Positions 17,108 to 26,516 of a stretch of 64,000 nt of DNA are shown piece after piece. The DNA comes from Niveispirillum fermenti (lineage in GTDB: Bacteria; Pseudomonadota; Alphaproteobacteria; Azospirillales; Azospirillaceae): contig NZ_JBLTXA010000001.1 in NCBI RefSeq assembly GCF_048066175.1, positions 310,001 through 374,000 of the forward strand, written 5' to 3'. The stretch's first letter is position 1, and each line of letters begins with the position of its first letter. Below the pieces are notes generated by a model. It saw nothing but the letters and a program-made list of their open reading frames with translations. It was not told where the DNA came from and searched no databases. The position numbers were made by a program, and so were the translations under genes.

Positions 17108-18465
17108 GAGCGGTCACTTTCGGAAAGGTTGACGGAGGAACCGGAACCGTGGCTGTCGCCAGACCGCACCGCATGGGCGGCCATGGTGGTGCCGTGGTTC
17201 ATTGCCTGCGAGCGGCGCATCTGCTGCGCCCATGCGGGCGGGCTGCCGGCCGGGCCGGATGCTGCTGCGGTGGGATCGGCGCTCGCGCCGCCGACTGTGC
17301 CCATGGTGGAGCTGCCGCCCGACGCGCCGAAACCGGCTTTCGCACCAGCGGAGAAGCTGGATTTGACGGATTCGCTGGCGCGCGCGGCGGCGCGTTTGAG
17401 GGGCGAGATAGCCGCCGATCCTGCGGCACGCGCGACGCCGCCGAGGCCGGAAGCGACACCGGCCGCGCCGGACTGGCCGAGCGAGCCGACGCTGTAGGCA
17501 GCGGTCGCCGCGCCCGCGGTGGCCGCACCGCCGCGGACGGCCGCGGCCCCGCCGGACAGGGCAGCGGCACCGCCTTTGGCGGCGAGCATGGCCCCGCCGC
17601 CAGCGGCGACGGCTGCGCCTGCGACCGCAAGCCCGGTTCCCACGGCAGCACCCGCGCCAAGCTGCGGGCCGCCAGAGACGATGCCGTTGGCGATGCCGGG
17701 ACCGAAGATGCCGAGGCCGAGCAGCGACAGGGCTGCCAGCACAATCGCCATGGCGTCGTCGATAGTCGGGGTTGCCCCGCCGAAACCGGCGGTGAATTGC
17801 GAAAACAGGGTGCTGCCGATGCCGATGATAACGGCGAGGACCAAGACCTTGATGCCGGACGATACTACGTTCCCCAAGACCTTCTCGGCCATGAACGCGG
17901 TCTTGCCGAACAGCCCGAAGGGGATGAGGACGAAGCCGGCGAGCGTCACCAATTTGAACTCGATCAGCGTCACGAAAAGCTGGATCGCCAAAATGAAAAA
18001 CGCGAGCACAACCAGCGCCCACGCAAACAACAGGCACGCGATCTGGATGAAGTTCTCGAAGAAGGCGATCCAGCCCATCAGGTCGGAAATGGAGTCGAGC
18101 AGCGGGCGGCCGGCGTCGAGGCCGGTCTGCGCCACGCGGCCCGGCCGCATCAGATCGGTGACGGAAAAGCCGGTGCCCGACGCCATCAGGCCGAGGCCGG
18201 CGAAGCTCTCGAAAACGATCCGAGCGAGATTGTTCCAGTTGGAGATGATGTAGGCGAAGACGCCGACGAACAGGGTCTTTTTGATTAGCCGCGCGATGAT
18301 GTCGTCATCCGCGCCCCATGCCCAAAACAGGGCGGCGAGCGTCACGTCGATGACGATCAGGGTGGTGGCGATGAAGGCGACTTCGCCGCCGAGCAGGCCG
18401 AAACCGCTGTCGATGTAGGAGGTGAATACGCCTAGAAACGAGTCGATGACGCCCGTGTTGCCCAT
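17104..18465 (-). CDS. trbL: Conjugal transfer protein TrbL (VirB6-like)
   Basis: 453 residues. Polytopic inner-membrane channel component: about six or seven hydrophobic segments in the first 270 residues (for example FIATTLIVIDVTLAALFWAW and LFAWALVVLAFFILAIQLFV), then a long Ala/Gly-rich, low-complexity C-terminal tail as is typical for TrbL. It lies two bases after the trbK-like gene and overlaps trbF by four bases. Confidence 0.95.
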   Translation of the reverse strand: MGNTGVIDSFLGVFTSYIDSGFGLLGGEVAFIATTLIVIDVTLAALFWAWGADDDIIARLIKKTLFVGVFAYIISNWNNLARIVFESFAGLGLMASGTGFSVTDLMRPGRVAQTGLDAGRPLLDSISDLMGWIAFFENFIQIACLLFAWALVVLAFFILAIQLFVTLIEFKLVTLAGFVLIPFGLFGKTAFMAEKVLGNVVSSGIKVLVLAVIIGIGSTLFSQFTAGFGGATPTIDDAMAIVLAALSLLGLGIFGPGIANGIVSGGPQLGAGAAVGTGLAVAGAAVAAGGGAMLAAKGGAAALSGGAAAVRGGAATAGAATAAYSVGSLGQSGAAGVASGLGGVARAAGSAAISPLKRAAARASESVKSSFSAGAKAGFGASGGSSTMGTVGGASADPTAAASGPAGSPPAWAQQMRRSQAMNHGTTMAAHAVRSGDSHGSGSSVNLSESDRS

Positions 18466-18467
18466 GG

Positions 18468-18734
18468 TCAGCGCGCCTCGCTGCGGTCACGGCCGAGGAA
18501 GCGGTCGCGGGATTCTGCCCATGCGGCGAGGCAATCGGTGTCGCTCGCCGCCGCCTCGCCGAGCTGCTGGCAGCGGCGCAGGGTTTCGCGCAGCGGATCA
18601 GCCGGGGACTGGAAGGCCGAGGCCGGGGGCGGCGCGGAAGGCTCGTCCTTCCGCGCCATGTCGATTGCGGTCGCCGTGACGGCGATGGCGATGAATACAA
18701 CGGCCCCGAGCCGGGCCAGCATCTTGCCGTCCAT
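18468..18734 (-). CDS. trbK: TrbK-like entry-exclusion protein (TrbK-alt)
   Basis: 88 residues. An N-terminal membrane helix (LARLGAVVFIAIAVTATAI) is followed by a short periplasmic part with two cysteines (LRRCQQLGEAAASDTDCLAAW) that probably form a disulfide. Position between trbJ and trbL matches trbK, which blocks redundant entry of the same element. It lacks a lipobox, unlike classic RP4 TrbK, hence the alternative-family name. Confidence 0.82.
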   Translation of the reverse strand: MDGKMLARLGAVVFIAIAVTATAIDMARKDEPSAPPPASAFQSPADPLRETLRRCQQLGEAAASDTDCLAAWAESRDRFLGRDRSEAR

Positions 18735-18748
18735 GGCGAGCCTCCCCG

Positions 18749-19522
18749 TCAGTTGTTGCCGTTGAACATCTGCGCGTTGCCCGGCTGATAGCCGCTGCCG
18801 GGCGTCAGGAACCGCTCGCGCTGGATGCGGCCCTGTTCGGCGGCGGTCGCGCGCTCGGCCTCCGTGAGCGCATCGGCGCGGCCGTTCGCCGAGATGACCG
18901 CGATCAGGTCGGAAAGCTGTTGCGACTGGAGCGCGAGAAGCTGATTGCCGGCCTGTGTGGCTTGCAGCGCGCCGGTTGCGCCCTGACTCTGGCCGACCAG
19001 CGCGGCCATCTCGGCACTGTTGCCGTCGATATTGCCGACCGCACCCGCCTGCACGCGCATGGCGTCCTGCAAGCCGCCGACCGTGTTCTCCCAGCGGCCG
19101 CGCGCATCGGCGACAAGCTGGGCGTCGGTCGCCGATAGCGAGACATTGCCATATTGGCTCTGGAACGCTTGGTCGATCTGCCCGACCTCGAACGCGATAT
19201 TCTGCGCCTGCCCCAAAAGCTGCTGCGTGCGCTGGACGTTCTGCTGGAGCTGCTGGAGCGACGAATATGGCAGGCTCGCCAGATTGCGGGCCTGATTGAT
19301 GAGCATCTGCGCCTCGTTCTGGAGGCTGGTGATCTGGTTGTTGATCTGCTCCAGCGTGCGCGCTGCCGTGAGCACGTTCTGCGCATAGTTGCTCGGGTCA
19401 TAAACGATGCGGTCGAAGCCGAATTGCGCATGGACCGGGCTCGCCAGCATGGGCGACAGCGCGACGGGCACGGCGAGCGCCAGTGCAAGGGCCGAGGCCC
19501 CGACGAACTTGGGATAGGTCAT
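18749..19522 (-). CDS. trbJ: Conjugal transfer protein TrbJ (VirB5-like)
   Basis: 257 residues. A cleavable signal peptide (ALALALAVPVALSPMLASPVHA) precedes a mostly helical, Gln/Asn-rich periplasmic or pilus-tip protein (FDRIVYDPSNYAQNVL, QINNQITSLQNEAQMLIN). The ATG at 19522 overlaps the trbE stop and sits right before the signal; a longer frame to 19642 has no family sequence. VirB5 homologues sit at the pilus tip and aid mating contact. Confidence 0.94.
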   Translation of the reverse strand: MTYPKFVGASALALALAVPVALSPMLASPVHAQFGFDRIVYDPSNYAQNVLTAARTLEQINNQITSLQNEAQMLINQARNLASLPYSSLQQLQQNVQRTQQLLGQAQNIAFEVGQIDQAFQSQYGNVSLSATDAQLVADARGRWENTVGGLQDAMRVQAGAVGNIDGNSAEMAALVGQSQGATGALQATQAGNQLLALQSQQLSDLIAVISANGRADALTEAERATAAEQGRIQRERFLTPGSGYQPGNAQMFNGNN

Positions 19523-22005
19523 GGAAGAATCTCCTGTGTGGTATCGAGCCGGGCCGGCGCGGCGGATTCCGGCCGGTCGGCAAGATTGGTGAGGTTTGGG
19601 ATCAGTTCGGCCGCCCAATCGACGCCGCGCTCGCGCAGCCATGCGGCGAGGAAGCCGTCGCGGCCGTGTTCGGCGACGATCTGCGCAATGAGCGTCTGGT
19701 CGGATTTGGCGGATGCGGCGCAGAGTGCGAGGCCGACTTCGGACAGGCCAAGCTCGAACAGGCGATTGCCCCTGCGGCTTTGGCAGTAATAATCCCGCTT
19801 GGGCGTGGCCCTTGCGAGGATTTCGATCTGCCGGTCATTCAATCCGAAGCGCCGATAAATCTCGGTAATCTGCGGCTCGATGGCGCGCTCGTTCGGCAGC
19901 AGGAGCCGCGTGGGGCAGCTCTCGATAATCGCGGGTGCGATGTTGCTGCCGTCAATGTCGGACAGGCTTTGCGTGGCGAAGATGACGCTGGCGTTTTTCT
20001 TGCGCAGCGTTTTCAGCCATTCGCGGAGCTGGCCGGCGAAACCTTCATCGTCGAGCGCGAGCCAGCCTTCATCTATGATGAGCAGCGTGGGTCGGCCGTC
20101 GAGCCGGTCGCCGATGCGGTGGAACAGGTAGGACAGGACGGCCGGGGCCGCGCCGGTCCCGACAAGGCCCTCGATCTCGAACGCCTGCACATCGGCCGAG
20201 CCGAGATGTTCGGCTTCGGCGTCGAGCAGCCGGCCATAGGCCCCACCGACGCAGAACGGCCGGAGCGCCTGTTTCAGATCGTTGGATTGCAGCAGCACCG
20301 CAAGGCCGGTGATCGTGCGTTCCTCGACCGGTGCCGAGGCGAGCGAAGTCAGCGCCGTCCAAAGATATTCCTTCACCTCGGGCGTGATGGCGATGCCTTC
20401 GCGCATGAGGATGGCGGCGATCCAGTCGGCCGCCCATGCGCGTTCATAGGTGTCGTGGATGCGGGCAAGCGGCTGGAGCGAAACGGACGCCTCGGCCCCT
20501 TCTGTCAGCCCGCCGCCCAAATCGTGCCAGTCGCCGCCCATGGCGAGCGACGCGGCGCGGATGCTGCCGCCGAAGTCGAAGGCGAACACCTGTGATCCTG
20601 CATAGCGCCGGAACTGCAAAGCCATGAGGGCGAGCAACACGCTCTTGCCCGCCCCCGTGGGGCCGACGACAAGGGTGTGCCCTACGTCGCCGACATGCAA
20701 AGACAACCGGAACGGGGTTGAGCCTTCGGTCTTTCCAAAGAGCAAAGGGGGCGCACCGAAATGCTCGTCCCGTTCCGGCCCCGCCCACACCGCCGACAGC
20801 GGGATCATGTGGGCGAGATTCAAAGTGCTGATAGGCGGCTGGCGGACATTGGCGTAGGCGTGTCCGGGCAGGCTGCCGAGCCATGCGTCAACTGCGTTGA
20901 CGCTCTCGGGCATGGCGGTGAAGTCGCGGCCCTGAACGATCTTCTCGACCAGGCGCAGCTTCTCGTCGGCAATGCGCGGGTCGGCATCCCATACGGCGAC
21001 GGTGGCCGTGACATAGGCCATGCCCGCCACGTCCGCGCCGAGTTCCTGCAAGGCCATGTCGGCGTCGAGCGCCTTGTTGGCCGCGTCGGTGTCCACCAGC
21101 GCGGACGCCTCGTTCGTCATCACCTCTTTCAGAATCGCGGCGATGGACTTGCGCTTGGCGAACCATTGGCGGCGGATGCGAGTCAGCAGCCGCGTCGCAT
21201 CGGTCTTGTCGAGCAGGATCGCCCGCGTGCTCCACCTGTAGGGGAACGGCAGGCGATTCATTTCGTCGAGCAGGCCCGGCGTCGTCGCGGTCGGGAATCC
21301 CACGATGGTCAGGACACGCAGATGCGCGTCGCCAAGGCGCGGCTCCAGCCCGCCGGTCAAGGGCTGGTCGGCGAGCAGCGCGTCGAGGTGCATCGGCACC
21401 TCGGGCACGCGCACGAGATGCCGGTTGGTCGAGATGGTGGAATGGAGATAGGTTAGCGTCGCGCCGTCATCCATCCAACGGCACTCCGGCATGAAGCCGT
21501 CGAGCAAGGCCAGCACGCGGTCGGTGCGGTCGATGAAGGCGCGCAGCAGCTCCCACGGGTCGACGCCGGTTTTCTCGCGGCCCTCGTAGAGCCATGTTTC
21601 GGCGCGGGCGGCTTCCTCGGCCGGGGGCAGCCAGAGGAAGGTCAGAAAATAGCCCGACACGAAATGCGTGCCTGCTTCCTCGAACCCGGCTTTGCGCTCG
21701 GCATCGACCAGCGCCGATGCGGGATCGGGAAAGGTGCTGTCGGGATAGGTTGCGGCCTCGTTGCGCTGCGCCTCGACAAAGATGCTCCAACCGGAGCCGA
21801 GGCGGCGCACGGCGTTGTTGATGCGGCCGGCGACGGCGACCAGCTCGGCGGCGACAGCGGAATCCAGATCGGGACCGCGAAACTTCGCGGTCCTCTGAAA
21901 ACTGCCGTCCTTGTTCAAGACGACGCCGGAGCCGAGCAACGCGGCCCATGGCAGATAGTCGGCGAGCCGGGTGGCGGTGCGGCGATATTCGGAAAGGTTC
22001 ATCAT
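19519..22005 (-). CDS. trbE: Conjugal transfer ATPase TrbE (VirB4-like)
   Basis: 828 residues. N-terminal VirB4/CagE domain starting MMNLSEYRRTATRLADYLPW, then a RecA-like ATPase with Walker A VVGPTGAGKS (Lys about 454) and Walker B TLLIIDEGWLAL. It powers pilus assembly at the inner-membrane face. ATG ATG at 22005/22002 are both possible; the trbD stop is only ten bases before. It overlaps trbJ by four bases. Confidence 0.96.
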   Translation of the reverse strand: MMNLSEYRRTATRLADYLPWAALLGSGVVLNKDGSFQRTAKFRGPDLDSAVAAELVAVAGRINNAVRRLGSGWSIFVEAQRNEAATYPDSTFPDPASALVDAERKAGFEEAGTHFVSGYFLTFLWLPPAEEAARAETWLYEGREKTGVDPWELLRAFIDRTDRVLALLDGFMPECRWMDDGATLTYLHSTISTNRHLVRVPEVPMHLDALLADQPLTGGLEPRLGDAHLRVLTIVGFPTATTPGLLDEMNRLPFPYRWSTRAILLDKTDATRLLTRIRRQWFAKRKSIAAILKEVMTNEASALVDTDAANKALDADMALQELGADVAGMAYVTATVAVWDADPRIADEKLRLVEKIVQGRDFTAMPESVNAVDAWLGSLPGHAYANVRQPPISTLNLAHMIPLSAVWAGPERDEHFGAPPLLFGKTEGSTPFRLSLHVGDVGHTLVVGPTGAGKSVLLALMALQFRRYAGSQVFAFDFGGSIRAASLAMGGDWHDLGGGLTEGAEASVSLQPLARIHDTYERAWAADWIAAILMREGIAITPEVKEYLWTALTSLASAPVEERTITGLAVLLQSNDLKQALRPFCVGGAYGRLLDAEAEHLGSADVQAFEIEGLVGTGAAPAVLSYLFHRIGDRLDGRPTLLIIDEGWLALDDEGFAGQLREWLKTLRKKNASVIFATQSLSDIDGSNIAPAIIESCPTRLLLPNERAIEPQITEIYRRFGLNDRQIEILARATPKRDYYCQSRRGNRLFELGLSEVGLALCAASAKSDQTLIAQIVAEHGRDGFLAAWLRERGVDWAAELIPNLTNLADRPESAAPARLDTTQEILP

Positions 22006-22015
22006 GGCCGCGCCC

Positions 22016-22300
22016 TCACGCCGCCAGATGGCCGGGGATGCGCAGATGCCTACGCCCGACCTCGACGAATTGGGGATCGCGCTTCGCCGCCCATACGGCT
22101 GCGAAATGGCCGATGGCCCAAATGGCGATGCCGACCAGCCAGAGGCGCAGGCCGAGGCCAACGGCCCCGGCCAGCGTTCCGTTCAGAATCGCGATGGAGC
22201 GCGGTGCGCCGCCGAGCAAAATATGCTCGGTCAGCGCCCGGTGGACCGGGATCGAGAAACCCGGCACCGCGTCGAGCTGTTCGAGTCCGCCCGCCATCAA
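22016..22300 (-). CDS. trbD: Conjugal transfer protein TrbD (VirB3-like)
   Basis: 94 residues. Two adjacent membrane segments (LAGAVGLGLRLWLVGIAIWAIGHFAAVWA) and the VirB3 N-terminal motif with IPVHRALTEHILLGGAPRS. A small inner-membrane partner of TrbE. Its ATG overlaps the trbC stop. Confidence 0.94.
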   Translation of the reverse strand: MMAGGLEQLDAVPGFSIPVHRALTEHILLGGAPRSIAILNGTLAGAVGLGLRLWLVGIAIWAIGHFAAVWAAKRDPQFVEVGRRHLRIPGHLAA

Positions 22301-22629
22301 ACGAGCGCCCCGCCGCCGAAGGAGAAGAACGACAGGAAGAAGCTCGATGCGGCGAACGCGATGGACAGGCCGAAAACGATCTGGATCAGGCGACGGAAGC
22401 CGCCGCTGGTATCGCCGAACGCGAGGGTCAGGCCCGTCACGATGATGATGATGACGGCGATGATCTTGGCGACCGGCCCCTCAATGGACTGGAGGATTTG
22501 CTGCAAGGGCTGTTCCCACGGCATCGACGAACCGGACGCATGGGCGGCCGGGGCGAGCATGAGGCTGATGGCAAGGGTGGATGCGGCGGTCGCGGCGAAG
22601 CGATAGCCGCGCGTGAGCGTGCGGATCAT
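22297..22629 (-). CDS. trbC: Conjugal pilin TrbC (VirB2-like)
   Basis: 110 residues. A long signal peptide ending near AHAS is followed by two hydrophobic helices (IIAVIIIIVTGLTLAFG and IVFGLSIAFAASSFFLSFF) with a short polar turn, the VirB2/TrbC pilin plan. In RP4 the TraF peptidase matures and cyclises TrbC; a TraF homologue is encoded at 36817-37362. It overlaps trbB and trbD by four bases each. Confidence 0.95.
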   Translation of the reverse strand: MIRTLTRGYRFAATAASTLAISLMLAPAAHASGSSMPWEQPLQQILQSIEGPVAKIIAVIIIIVTGLTLAFGDTSGGFRRLIQIVFGLSIAFAASSFFLSFFSFGGGALV

Positions 22630-23621
22630 GAAGATTCTCCTGTGCTGGTGGGGATTGTCGAAGGGATGGGATGCCTGATGCGGTAGTCGCCGTCCGGCCC
22701 CAGCCCCTCGACGCGGGCAAGCTCGGCGAGCCGGCGCGCGGAACCGCGCCCGGAAAGGACGGCAACAAGGTCGATAGTCTCGGCGATGAGTGCGCGCGGG
22801 ACGGTGACGACAGCCTCTTGGATGAGCTGTTCAAGGCGACGAAGCGCGCCGATGCCAGTGCCGGCGTGAATGGTGCCGACGCCGCCCGGATGACCCGTTC
22901 CCCATGCTTTGAGCAGGTCGAGGGCTTCGGCACCGCGCACCTCGCCAATGGGAATACGGTCGGGGCGCAGGCGCAGCGAGGAACGGACCAGATCGGAAAG
23001 CGTCGCCACGCCGTCTTTCGTCCGCATGGCGACAAGGTTGGGCGCGGCGCATTGCAGCTCGCGCGTGTCCTCGATGATGACGACGCGATCCTGCGTCTTT
23101 GCCACCTCGGCGAGCAGCGCGTTGGTCAGCGTGGTCTTGCCGGTGCTGGTGCCGCCTGCCACCAAGATATTGGCGCGGGCTGCGACGGCTTCGCGCAGCG
23201 TTTCCGCCTGCTCGGCGGACATGATGCCCGCCGCCACATAGTCGTCGAGCGTGAACACCGCGACGGCGGGTTTGCGGATGGCGAAGGCCGGCGCGGCGAC
23301 CACGGGCGGCAGAAGCCCCTCGAACCTCTCGCCACTTTCCGGCAGTTCGGCCGAGACGCGCGGGCTGCGGGCATGAACCTCCGCGCCGACATGATGGGCG
23401 ACCAGCCGCACGATGCGTTCGCCATCGGCGGCGGACAGCCGTTCGCCCGTGTCGGAAAGTCCTTCGGACAGGCGGTCCACCCAAAGGCGGCCGTCCGGGT
23501 TCAACATCACCTCGACCACGGCCGGGTCTTCGAGCAGCCGGGCGATTGCGGGGCCGAGCGCGGTGCGCAACATGCGCGCGCCGCGCTGGATCGCTTCCTG
23601 TCTGTGGTGGTTGGTGGTCAT
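22626..23621 (-). CDS. trbB: Conjugal transfer ATPase TrbB (VirB11-like)
   Basis: 331 residues, a hexameric secretion ATPase. Walker A AGGTSTGKTTL with Lys162, an Asp box, Walker B-like DRVVIIEDTRELQC, and His-box GTGHPGGVGTIHAG. First gene of the trb operon. A 20-base element about 120 bases upstream (23741-23760) recurs upstream of traG, suggesting shared control. Confidence 0.96.
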   Translation of the reverse strand: MTTNHHRQEAIQRGARMLRTALGPAIARLLEDPAVVEVMLNPDGRLWVDRLSEGLSDTGERLSAADGERIVRLVAHHVGAEVHARSPRVSAELPESGERFEGLLPPVVAAPAFAIRKPAVAVFTLDDYVAAGIMSAEQAETLREAVAARANILVAGGTSTGKTTLTNALLAEVAKTQDRVVIIEDTRELQCAAPNLVAMRTKDGVATLSDLVRSSLRLRPDRIPIGEVRGAEALDLLKAWGTGHPGGVGTIHAGTGIGALRRLEQLIQEAVVTVPRALIAETIDLVAVLSGRGSARRLAELARVEGLGPDGDYRIRHPIPSTIPTSTGESS

Positions 23622-23740
23622 GTCGGCCCCGGCTTTCTGGCGGGGCGCAACAGGCGGTCCCCGGATCGGGGTCGATTAAGAAAGCCCGGAATTGGGCCGG
23701 TTCAACAAGTATCTAGCTGCGTGCGGTGATCGGCGGCGAA

Positions 23741-23760
23741 CGGCGGTAAATAGGATGGGT
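23741..23760 (-). promoter_or_regulatory. Shared upstream element, trb operon copy
   Basis: The segment with core ggcggtaaataggatgggt matches 26348-26367 at 18 of 20 positions. Each copy is about 100-120 bases before the first gene of its operon (trbB, traG) in the same orientation. A common operator or promoter part is likely; the bound protein is unknown (the RHH protein at 23769-24248 is a candidate). Confidence 0.6.
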
Positions 23761-23768
23761 CCGAATAC

Positions 23769-24248
23769 TTACTCTTGATCGCCGTTGCTCTCGGACTCGT
23801 CCGGCAACGGATCGTCGGGAAGTGAGTCGAGGTCGCGCGACAGCTCTTTGAGGAACCTGTCGCCGGTCGCCAGACGCCGGCCGAGATTCTGCATGAAGCC
23901 CTCGAACCGCTCCGCGCCTTTGGCACGGGCAGCGGATTGTGCGGCTCCCGTGAGCGGCGGGGTGATCGTCATCCAGAAATGGATGAACTGCGCGACCGTC
24001 TCGCCGAGGACGGCGAGATCTAGGTCGAGCGTGTCGATCTGGCGGCCGAGCTTGTCCAAGCGGCGCGACATGGCGGCTTCAAGCTGGTCGTCGGCATCGC
24101 CGGACAGGTAGGACATGACCGCCGCCTCCACGATGGCGGATTTCGAGACATTGCGGCGCAGCGCCACCGAGCGGCGCAGCGCCATCGCCTCGATCTGCGG
24201 AATGAGCGCGGGGTCGAAATAGATATTCAGGCGGGTGCGTGTGGTCAT
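23769..24248 (-). CDS. Ribbon-helix-helix (CopG-like) protein of the transfer region
   Basis: 159 residues. The N-terminus (RTRLNIYFDPALIPQIEAMALRR) has the beta strand and first helix of an RHH DNA-binding fold, followed by a helical acidic C-terminal part. It lies ten bases after traG and before trbB, where ICEs of this class carry a CopG-family gene. It may regulate transfer genes or help form the relaxosome. The ATG at 24248 was taken because MTTRTRLNIYF starts the fold and a preceding in-frame start lies within traG. Confidence 0.85.
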   Translation of the reverse strand: MTTRTRLNIYFDPALIPQIEAMALRRSVALRRNVSKSAIVEAAVMSYLSGDADDQLEAAMSRRLDKLGRQIDTLDLDLAVLGETVAQFIHFWMTITPPLTGAAQSAARAKGAERFEGFMQNLGRRLATGDRFLKELSRDLDSLPDDPLPDESESNGDQE

Positions 24249-24258
24249 GGGCGTGTCC

Positions 24259-26247
24259 TCAAAGCTCGATTCCATCATCGGGGTTCAGCGCCACCTGCCG
24301 CGCGACCATCCTCATGCGCTGGCGCATGGCGCGGGCCTTGGCCGCGTCAACGTCTGGCTCGTCGTCCAGAAACTCGAACTCCTGTTCGGGCGGCTGCACC
24401 GACGCGACGATTTCCTCATGCTCCGGCAATTCCGGCTCGCGGCGGATGCCGGCATTGGCGGGATCGCCCTCGGCCCCGTCTGCCGCGACCGTCGCGGAAC
24501 GATTTTCCGCCGCAACCACGCGGCCGGACCAGTCATCGGCGGATGGGCTGGGCGCCAGCGGAGCGGCGACCAGATCGGGCGGGGTCAGGATGCGTTCCTG
24601 AAACCGCGCATCCTCGTAGTAGCGGGCCTTGGTCGCGCGGACCGGCGGCGTGCCCGCCACCATGACGATTTCGTCCGTTGGCGGAAGCTGCATGATCTCG
24701 CCCGGCGTGAGCAGCGGCCGGGCCGTCTCCTGCCTCGACACCATCAGATGCCCGAGCCACGGGGCTAATCTGTGCCCGGCATAGTTGGTGGAATCGCGCA
24801 ACTCAGTCGCGGTGCCGAGTGCATCGCTCACCCGCTTGGCGGTGCGTTCGTCGTTCGTGGCGAAGCTGACGCGAACATGGCAGTTGTCGAGAATGGCGTT
24901 ATTCGGCCCATAAGCGCGTTCAATCTGGTTGAGGCTCTGCGCGATCAGGAAGCCTTTGATGCCGTAGCCCGCCATGAAGGCGAGCGCCGATTCAAAGAAG
25001 TCGAGCCGGCCGAGCGCCGGAAACTCGTCCAGCATCAACAGCAAGCGATGGCGCTTGCTGGAGGTGGTCAATTCCTCGGTCAACCGCCTGCCGATCTGGT
25101 TGAGGATCAGGCGGATGAGCGGCTTGGTGCGGTTTATGTCGGACGGCGGCACGACCAGATAGAGCGTGACGGGCTGGCGGCTGCCGACCAGATCGGCAAT
25201 GCGCCAGTCGCAGCGCGCCGTCACCCGCGCCACCACCGGATCGCGGTAGAGGCCGAGAAACGACATAGCGGTGGACAGCACGCCGCTGCGCTCGTTCTCG
25301 CTCTTGTTCAACAGCTCGCGGGCCGACGACGCGATCACGGGATGAACGCCAGCCTCGCCGAGATGCGGCGTATCCATCATGGCGCGCAAGGTCGCCTCGA
25401 CCGGGCGGCGTGGATCGGACAGGAAGTTGGCGACGCCTGCCAGCGTCTTGTCCTTCTCCGCATAGAGAACATGCAGGATCGCGCCGACAAGCAGGCTATG
25501 GCTGGTCTTTTCCCAATGGTTGCGCTTGTCGAGGCTGCCTTCGGGATCGACCAGAATATCCGCGATATTCTGAACGTCCCGAACCTCCCATTCGCCCTGT
25601 CTCACCTCTAGCAACGGGTTGTAGGCGGACGATCTGGCGTTGGTCGGATCGAACAGCAGGACGCGGCCGTGCTTCGCCCGGAAGCCGGCTGTCAGCGTCC
25701 AGTTTTCCCCTTTTATGTCGTGGACGATGGCGGATGCGGGCCATGTCAGCAGCGTCGGCACCACCAATCCGACACCTTTGCCGCTCCGGGTCGGGGCGAA
25801 GCATAGGACATGCTCGGGACCGTCATGGCGCAGATAGTCTTGGGTATGACGGCCGAGCACCACGCCATCGGGGCCGAGCAACCCCGCCGCGCGGATTTCC
25901 CGATCCTCGGCCCATCGCGCCGATCCATATGTGGCGACGTTGCGTGCTTCCCGCGCCCGGATGATCGACATGAAGATGGCGGCGGCGATGGCGAGGAAGC
26001 CGCCCGATACCGCGATGATGCCGCCCTCGACGAAGATCGCGGGCGCGTAGGCGTCGAACGAAAACCACCACCAGAAAAACGCGGGCGGATAATAGACCGG
26101 CAGACCCGCCAGCTCGAACCATGGCGCTCCAAGCTGCGGCTGGAAGCCGAGGCGAAACGCCGTCCATTGCGTCGCTGCCCACACCATCACCAGAACGATG
26201 GTGAAGACGACAGCGATTTGGCCCCAAAGGATTCGTCCTCCGCGCAA
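24259..26247 (-). CDS. traG: Type IV coupling protein TraG (VirD4-like)
   Basis: 662 residues. Two N-terminal membrane segments (IAVVFTIVLVMVWAATQW and about 72-95), then the VirD4 NTPase with Walker A APTRSGKG (Lys157) and Walker B LLLMLDEFPALG. It recruits the relaxase-DNA complex to the Trb channel. The C-terminal tail is acidic and Pro-rich. It is first in its operon, with the RHH gene behind it. Confidence 0.96.
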   Translation of the reverse strand: MRGGRILWGQIAVVFTIVLVMVWAATQWTAFRLGFQPQLGAPWFELAGLPVYYPPAFFWWWFSFDAYAPAIFVEGGIIAVSGGFLAIAAAIFMSIIRAREARNVATYGSARWAEDREIRAAGLLGPDGVVLGRHTQDYLRHDGPEHVLCFAPTRSGKGVGLVVPTLLTWPASAIVHDIKGENWTLTAGFRAKHGRVLLFDPTNARSSAYNPLLEVRQGEWEVRDVQNIADILVDPEGSLDKRNHWEKTSHSLLVGAILHVLYAEKDKTLAGVANFLSDPRRPVEATLRAMMDTPHLGEAGVHPVIASSARELLNKSENERSGVLSTAMSFLGLYRDPVVARVTARCDWRIADLVGSRQPVTLYLVVPPSDINRTKPLIRLILNQIGRRLTEELTTSSKRHRLLLMLDEFPALGRLDFFESALAFMAGYGIKGFLIAQSLNQIERAYGPNNAILDNCHVRVSFATNDERTAKRVSDALGTATELRDSTNYAGHRLAPWLGHLMVSRQETARPLLTPGEIMQLPPTDEIVMVAGTPPVRATKARYYEDARFQERILTPPDLVAAPLAPSPSADDWSGRVVAAENRSATVAADGAEGDPANAGIRREPELPEHEEIVASVQPPEQEFEFLDDEPDVDAAKARAMRQRMRMVARQVALNPDDGIEL

Positions 26248-26347
26248 TGCAGGCTCCAGTCGGCAAAAGAGACGGAGCCGATCAGAGAGTAGGCAAAATT
26301 GGGACAGGCAACAGGAAAGGGGCTGCGGGAGGGCTGCCGGATACTAT

Positions 26348-26367
26348 CGGCGGCAAATAGGACGGGT
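26348..26367 (-). promoter_or_regulatory. Shared upstream element, traG copy
   Basis: Core ggcggcaaataggacgggt, 18 of 20 bases identical with 23741-23760, about 100 bases before traG. The rest of the region 26248-26516 shows no gene. Confidence 0.6.
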
Positions 26368-26473
26368 TGCCTTCACCGCCATCCGGCCGGGTGATCGCCG
26401 CTGCGCAACTGGCGGGGCGAATCGCCGCAACGGACGCATTGGATGGCCCTCGCGTCATGTCGCCGCTGTCATA

Positions 26474-26502
26474 GATGTAACTTGCATAATAGAAGTTACA
26501 TC
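26474..26502 (+). promoter_or_regulatory. Inverted repeat before hxlR, probable operator
   Basis: Perfect 9-base arms gatgtaact/agttacatc are separated by 11 bases and end 14 bases before the hxlR start codon. HxlR-family proteins bind such palindromes over their own promoters, so autoregulation of the hxlR-fabF pair is likely. Confidence 0.7.
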
Positions 26503-26516
26503 ATTATGGATGTGCC

